This document shows, piece by piece, positions 59,804 through 64,000 of a DNA stretch of 64,000 bases; within the stretch, counting starts at the first letter, position 1; each line of letters opens with the position of its first letter. The stretch covers positions 1 to 64,000 of the forward strand of contig NZ_CAXHZL010000008.1 of NCBI RefSeq assembly GCF_964022235.1. The letters run 5' to 3'. The translations under genes and the position numbers were made by a program. The notes beneath the pieces are model-generated. The model did no database searches. It was not told the origin of the DNA and worked only from the letters and a program-made list of their open reading frames with translations. This DNA is from Limimaricola sp964022235 (GTDB lineage Bacteria; Pseudomonadota; Alphaproteobacteria; Rhodobacterales; Rhodobacteraceae).

Positions 59804-60106
59804 ATGTATCTGAAGAAAATCGAGGGTCGTCGGGCGGTGACGCTGCCTGACGGTCGCGTCATGACGCGTGCCGATCTGCCGGCACCGGACACCGAGCGCT
59901 GGGTCGCATCGCGCAAGGCGCAATTGTTGCTGGCGATCACCGCCGGGCTGATCTCGCGGGACTATGCGATCGAGACCTACGGCCTCTCCGAGGAGGAGCT
60001 GAAAAGCTGGGAACGGCTGGTCGGACGTTACGGAACAGTGGCCCTCAAGGCCACCACTGTACAAAAGTATAGACAACCACAGGATGAGGCTGCAGAGTTG
60101 CCCTAG
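59804..60106 (+). CDS. sciP: CtrA inhibitor SciP (DUF1153)
   Basis: 100 residues. A helix-turn-helix protein that in Caulobacter binds CtrA and blocks its recruitment of RNA polymerase. MYLKKIEGRRAVTLPDGRVM, then ASRKAQLLLAITAGLISRDY and TYGLSEEELKSWERLVGRYG, are the family pattern. GGAGGG precedes the ATG. It lies 70 bases before ctrA in the same direction, a neat regulatory pairing. Confidence 0.9.
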   Translation: MYLKKIEGRRAVTLPDGRVMTRADLPAPDTERWVASRKAQLLLAITAGLISRDYAIETYGLSEEELKSWERLVGRYGTVALKATTVQKYRQPQDEAAELP

Positions 60107-60118
60107 GGTAACACGGAA

Positions 60119-60126
60119 TTAACCGT
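60119..60126 (+). promoter_or_regulatory. CtrA half-site-like TTAACCGT
   Basis: TTAACCGT between sciP and ctrA, close to the known half-site TTAACCAT. A second TTAA at the right spacing is not present. CtrA autoregulation is common, so a real site is possible. Confidence 0.25.
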
Positions 60127-60176
60127 CAACTGGCTTACTGCGCTGCAACGGTCAAGCCGATCACGGAGGGGATGGA

Positions 60177-60890
60177 ATGCGCGTCTTGCTAGTCGAGGAT
60201 GACCCGGCCACGTCGAAAAGCATCGAGTTGATGCTCACTCATGCGAATCTGAACGTCTATGCCACCGACATGGGCGAGGAAGGGATCGATCTGGCGAAGC
60301 TCTACGACTATGACCTGATCCTTCTGGACCTGCATCTGCCGGACATGAACGGGCATGAGGTCCTGCGCCAGCTTCGGCTCAGCCGGGTCGAGACGCCGAT
60401 CCTGATTCTGTCGGGGGACGACGATACCGAGAGCAAGCTCAAGGGCTTCGGCTTTGGGGCCGACGACTACCTGACCAAGCCGTTCCACCGCGACGAATTG
60501 GTGGCGCGCATCCATGCGATCATCCGCCGCTCCAAGGGACATGCGCAATCGGTCATCACCACCGGCGCGGTCTCGGTGAACCTCGACGCCAAGACGGTCG
60601 AGGCAGGCGGGCAAACGGTGCATCTCACGGGCAAGGAGTACCAGATGCTGGAGCTTCTCAGCCTGCGCAAGGGCACCACACTCACCAAGGAGATGTTCCT
60701 CAATCATCTCTATGGCGGCATGGACGAGCCCGAGTTGAAGATCATCGACGTCTTCATCTGCAAACTCCGCAAGAAGCTCGCGCAGGCCACGGGGGGAGAG
60801 CATTACATCGAGACCGTCTGGGGCCGGGGCTACGTGCTGCGCGATCCCGAGCCGATGTCGCAGACGCCACCACTCGCCATCGGCGCCTGA
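60177..60890 (+). CDS. ctrA: Cell-cycle response regulator CtrA
   Basis: 237 residues. OmpR-type regulator: D51 is the phosphorylation site (LILLDLHLPDMNGHEVL), LTKPF holds the lysine, and the winged helix has TVHLTGKEYQMLELLSLRKG and ELKIIDVFICKLRKKL. In Rhodobacteraceae CtrA is usually not essential and drives motility and gene transfer agent genes. Its phosphate source ChpT is encoded at 16067 and its inhibitor SciP just upstream. Confidence 0.97.
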   Translation: MRVLLVEDDPATSKSIELMLTHANLNVYATDMGEEGIDLAKLYDYDLILLDLHLPDMNGHEVLRQLRLSRVETPILILSGDDDTESKLKGFGFGADDYLTKPFHRDELVARIHAIIRRSKGHAQSVITTGAVSVNLDAKTVEAGGQTVHLTGKEYQMLELLSLRKGTTLTKEMFLNHLYGGMDEPELKIIDVFICKLRKKLAQATGGEHYIETVWGRGYVLRDPEPMSQTPPLAIGA

Positions 60891-60979
60891 ACCGGGACCG
60901 GCATCTGGACGCTCCGCCGTCGTGCTTCTAAGTTCGCCGCGCGGGCGGATCGGCCCGCGCTGGTGACCGGGAGACGGCT

Positions 60980-63163
60980 TTGACGGCGGACATGGATTTG
61001 GCGGCGATCGAGGTCGCGGCACTCACCGAAGCTCAGGCCCGCAAGGAGGTCGACCGCCTTGCCGCCGAGATCGGTGCGGCGAATGCTGCCTATCACCAGC
61101 GGGACACGCCCGAAATCAGCGATGCCGACTATGACGCGCTGCGCCGCCGCAACGCCGAAATTGAAGCGCGCTTCCCCGCACTCAAGCGCGAGGACAGCCC
61201 CTCCGAGCAGGTCGGGGCCGCCCCTGCAGACGGCTTTGGCAAGGTGCCTCATGCTGTGCGGATGCTGTCATTGGGCAATGCCTTCACCGATGAGGAGGTC
61301 ACCGAGTTCGCGACGCGGGTGCGCAAGTTCCTTGGTCTGGCCGAAGACGCACCGCTGGATTTCACCGCCGAGCCCAAGATCGACGGGCTGTCGTTGTCGC
61401 TGCGCTACGAGCAGGGGCGCTTGGTGCGTGCCGCCACGCGCGGTGACGGGGCCGTGGGCGAGGATGTGACCGCCAATGCGCTCACCATCGACGATATCCC
61501 CGACACGCTCGACGGCGCACCTGAGGTGCTCGAGGTGCGCGGTGAGGTCTATATGAGCCACACCGATTTTGCCGCCCTCAACGCCCGTCACGCCGAACGC
61601 GGTTCCAAGACCTTTGCCAACCCGCGCAACGCTGCCGCAGGGTCACTGCGCCAGCTCGACCCACAGATCACGAAAATGCGGCCGTTGCGGTTCTTTGCCT
61701 ACGCTTGGGGCGAGCTGTCGGAACCGCTCGCCACGCACCAGTTCGACGCCATCGCGCGTCTTCAGGCCTTGGGCTTTTGCACCAACCCGATGACCCGGCG
61801 CTGCGACACGCCCGAAGGGATGGTCGAAGCCTACCGCGAGATCGAGGCGAAGCGCGCGGATCTGGGCTATGACATCGACGGCGTCGTCTACAAAGTCGAC
61901 GACCTGTCGTTTCAGCGCCGTCTCGGCATGCGCTCGACCACGCCGCGCTGGGCGCTGGCGCATAAATTCCCCGCAGAGCTGGCTTGGACCACGCTGGAGA
62001 AGATTGAGATCCAGGTGGGCCGCACCGGCGCGCTTTCGCCCGTGGCGCGGCTCAAGCCCGTGACGGTGGGCGGCGTCGTCGTCTCAAATGCAACGCTGCA
62101 CAACGAGGACTATATCGCAGGTCGCGACTCCAAGGGTATGGCGATCCGCGAGGGGCGCGACATCCGCGAAGGCGATCGGGTGCAGGTCTACCGCGCGGGC
62201 GATGTGATCCCCAAGATCGCCGACGTCGATTTAGCCCGGCGACCCAAGGACAGTGTTCCCTATGCGTTCCCTGATCGTTGCCCCGAATGCGGCTCGGCCG
62301 CACCGCGTGAGGAGGGCGACGCGATCCGCCGTTGTACCGGCGGGCTGATCTGTCCCGCGCAGGCGGTCGAAAAGCTGCGCCACCTCGTGTCTCGCGCGGC
62401 CTTCGACATCGACGGCATGGGCGCCAAGCAGGTCGAGCAGTTCTACCGCGATGGCTGGATTAGGGAGCCCGCCGATATCTTCACCTTGCGCGACCGCTAC
62501 GGGGAGGGGATACAACAACTCAAGAACCGCGAAGGCTGGGGCGAGAAGTCGGCCAACGCACTGTTCGATGCCATAGACACCGCGCGCCGGGTGGCGCTGG
62601 GCCGGATGCTCTTCGGTCTGGGCATCGCGCATGTGGGCGAGGTGGCGGCCAACGTGCTGGCACGGCATTTCACGACGTGGGAGGCGCTCATCGCTGCCGT
62701 CGATGCCGCCGCGCAGGAGCCTGCCGCGCAGGCCGAGGACGACAAGGCGCGCAAGGCCGCGCTCCCCGAAAGCCCGCACTGGGCCGAGATCACCGGCATC
62801 GACGGCATCGGCTTCACAGTGGCGGTGAGCCTCGTGACCTCGCTCAGCCAGGAGGGCGAACGCGGCTCGGTCGATCGCCTCGTGGCGCAGCTCGAGATCC
62901 AGCCCGCCGAGCAGCCCAACACGACCGACAGCCCCGTGGCGGGCAAGACGGTGGTGTTCACCGGCACGCTCGAGAAGATGACCCGCGCCGAGGCCAAGGC
63001 CCGCGCCGAACAGCTTGGCGCCAAGGTCGCGGGGTCGGTCTCGGCCAAGACAGACCTGCTCGTCGCGGGGCCAGGCGCGGGCTCCAAGGCCACCAAGGCC
63101 GAAGCCTTGGGTGTCGAGGTACTCGACGAAGACGGCTGGCTTTCGCTGATCGGCGACGCATGA
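60980..63163 (+). CDS. ligA: NAD-dependent DNA ligase
   Basis: 727 residues. It seals nicks in replication and repair. Adenylated lysine K133 is in EPKIDGLSLSL. OB fold, a zinc finger with CPECGSAAPREEGDAIRRC and LICPAQA, HhH repeats, and a C-terminal BRCT domain (VVFTGTLEKMTRAEAKARAE) are all present. The TTG at 60980 has GGGAG upstream; the ATG at 60992 is the alternative. Its stop overlaps recG by four bases. Confidence 0.97.
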   Translation: MTADMDLAAIEVAALTEAQARKEVDRLAAEIGAANAAYHQRDTPEISDADYDALRRRNAEIEARFPALKREDSPSEQVGAAPADGFGKVPHAVRMLSLGNAFTDEEVTEFATRVRKFLGLAEDAPLDFTAEPKIDGLSLSLRYEQGRLVRAATRGDGAVGEDVTANALTIDDIPDTLDGAPEVLEVRGEVYMSHTDFAALNARHAERGSKTFANPRNAAAGSLRQLDPQITKMRPLRFFAYAWGELSEPLATHQFDAIARLQALGFCTNPMTRRCDTPEGMVEAYREIEAKRADLGYDIDGVVYKVDDLSFQRRLGMRSTTPRWALAHKFPAELAWTTLEKIEIQVGRTGALSPVARLKPVTVGGVVVSNATLHNEDYIAGRDSKGMAIREGRDIREGDRVQVYRAGDVIPKIADVDLARRPKDSVPYAFPDRCPECGSAAPREEGDAIRRCTGGLICPAQAVEKLRHLVSRAAFDIDGMGAKQVEQFYRDGWIREPADIFTLRDRYGEGIQQLKNREGWGEKSANALFDAIDTARRVALGRMLFGLGIAHVGEVAANVLARHFTTWEALIAAVDAAAQEPAAQAEDDKARKAALPESPHWAEITGIDGIGFTVAVSLVTSLSQEGERGSVDRLVAQLEIQPAEQPNTTDSPVAGKTVVFTGTLEKMTRAEAKARAEQLGAKVAGSVSAKTDLLVAGPGAGSKATKAEALGVEVLDEDGWLSLIGDA

Positions 63164-64000
63164 GTATCAAGGGCCGCCCCGAGATCCTGTTTCCGCTGTT
63201 CGGGGATATCCAGAAGCTCAAGGGCATCGGTCCCAAGACCGTGCCCGCCTTCGAGGCGGCGGGGCTGGCGCGGCCGCGCGACGTGCTGCTCACCCTGCCG
63301 CAGTCGGGCATCGACCGCGCCCGCAAGCCCAGCATTCGCGACGTGGTGCCACCTGCCGTGGTGACGGTCGAGGTCGAGGTGGTGCGCCATCATCCCCCCG
63401 CCAACAAGGGACGGCCTTGGCGTGTTACGGTCGAGGATGCCGAAACCGCGTTCCAGCTCGTGTTCTTTCATGCGCGCGGCAGCTATGTGCCGGACCTGCT
63501 GCCACTGGGAGAGCGGCGCATCGTCTCGGGCAAGGTCGAGCTGTTCGACGGGCTGGCGCAGATGGTCCACCCCGATCACGTGCTGCCCCTTGAACGAGAG
63601 AGTGAGATCCTCGCTTTCGAGCCGGTCTATCAGCTGTCGAACGGCATCACCCAAAGACAGATGACCGGGGCTGCCCGTTCCGCGCTGGGCCTGGCGCCCG
63701 ATCTTGCCGAATGGATCGATCCGGGGCTCAAGGCGCGTGAGGGCTGGCCTTCGTGGAAAGAGGCGCTGGAACAGGCGCATGGCCCGCAGAGCATTAACGA
63801 TCTCTCAGCCACACACCCCGCGCGGCTGCGCCTTGCCTATGATGAGCTGTTTGCACATCAGCTGACCCTAGCTCTCGCCCGTGCCACCGCGCGTCGGAGC
63901 CCGGGGCGGTCGAGCGTAGGGGACAAGCGTTTTCGCAGGCGTGTGCTCGCCGCCTTGCCCTATGCGCCCACGGGGGCGCAGGCCCGTGCCGTGGACGAGA
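63160..64000 (+). CDS. recG: ATP-dependent DNA helicase RecG (truncated by window end)
   Basis: The first 280 residues are seen. RecG remodels stalled forks and branched DNA. LFPLFGDIQKLKGIGPKTVP is the N-terminal wedge region, LLPLGERRIVSGKVELFDGL its OB fold, and VYQLSNGITQRQM and LAYDELFAHQLTLALARA are conserved linkers. The frame runs off the end just as motif Q/I should begin (LAALPYAPTGAQ). It starts within the ligA stop (ATGA). Confidence 0.95.
   Translation, partial: MSIKGRPEILFPLFGDIQKLKGIGPKTVPAFEAAGLARPRDVLLTLPQSGIDRARKPSIRDVVPPAVVTVEVEVVRHHPPANKGRPWRVTVEDAETAFQLVFFHARGSYVPDLLPLGERRIVSGKVELFDGLAQMVHPDHVLPLERESEILAFEPVYQLSNGITQRQMTGAARSALGLAPDLAEWIDPGLKAREGWPSWKEALEQAHGPQSINDLSATHPARLRLAYDELFAHQLTLALARATARRSPGRSSVGDKRFRRRVLAALPYAPTGAQARAVDE

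Overview
The window looks like a high-GC alphaproteobacterial chromosome, most likely a member of the Rhodobacteraceae (Roseobacter group). This rests on protein content and gene order: L21 with a C-terminal helix-hairpin-helix tail followed by L27, GNATs and obg-proB-proA; ChpT, SciP and CtrA of the alphaproteobacterial cell-cycle relay; the F1-ATPase inhibitor zeta subunit; an RNase E whose S1 domain carries an acidic insertion; and ornithine-lipid genes olsBA. Species cannot be named from sequence alone.

Region 1 (1-8749) is accessory: gene-sparse, rich in degenerate short repeats, and ending exactly at the 3' end of a tRNA-Ser(CGA) gene, as a genomic island would. It holds a probable catabolic operon read leftwards (FAD-linked oxidase, nitrilase, cupin) with a divergent HxlR-type regulator, an orphan antitoxin-like gene, an Asp/Glu-racemase-like protein lacking both usual catalytic cysteines, and a DUF4239 membrane protein. 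No integrase is visible.

Region 2 (8750-26700) is core: rplU-rpmA, two overlapping GNATs, obg-proB-proA, chpT, olsBA (preceded by an Arg-rich mini-ORF), a ThiE-like protein, TfoX-like, trmJ, ctaA, an M32 carboxypeptidase, a homocysteine methyltransferase overlapping an MprF-like lysyl-lipid synthase, and the ATPase zeta inhibitor. Region 3 (26870-45300) holds purC-purS-purQ, the dctB-dctD two-component pair (DctD lacks the sigma-54 contact loop), rne with a long hairpin-rich leader, tusA, a secreted PRC-barrel protein, fur-EamA-eno, tyrS, anmK, ssb and a lytic transglycosylase.

Region 4 (45365-64000) is the envelope and isoprenoid supercluster pyrH-frr-uppS-cdsA-dxr-rseP-bamA-skp-fabZ-lpxA-lpxI-lpxB, without lpxD, then mnmA, the sciP-ctrA pair, ligA and a truncated recG. 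Together regions 2 and 4 cover phospholipid head-group supply (CdsA), its modification (OlsAB, MprF), lipid A assembly (FabZ, LpxA, LpxI, LpxB), lipid carrier synthesis (Dxr, UppS) and outer-membrane protein insertion (RseP, BamA, Skp). Most genes are ordinary; the least explained features are the repeat-bearing accessory region, the nitrilase operon, the rne leader, the olsB mini-ORF, the DctD variant and a possible 41-residue protein between rseP and bamA.
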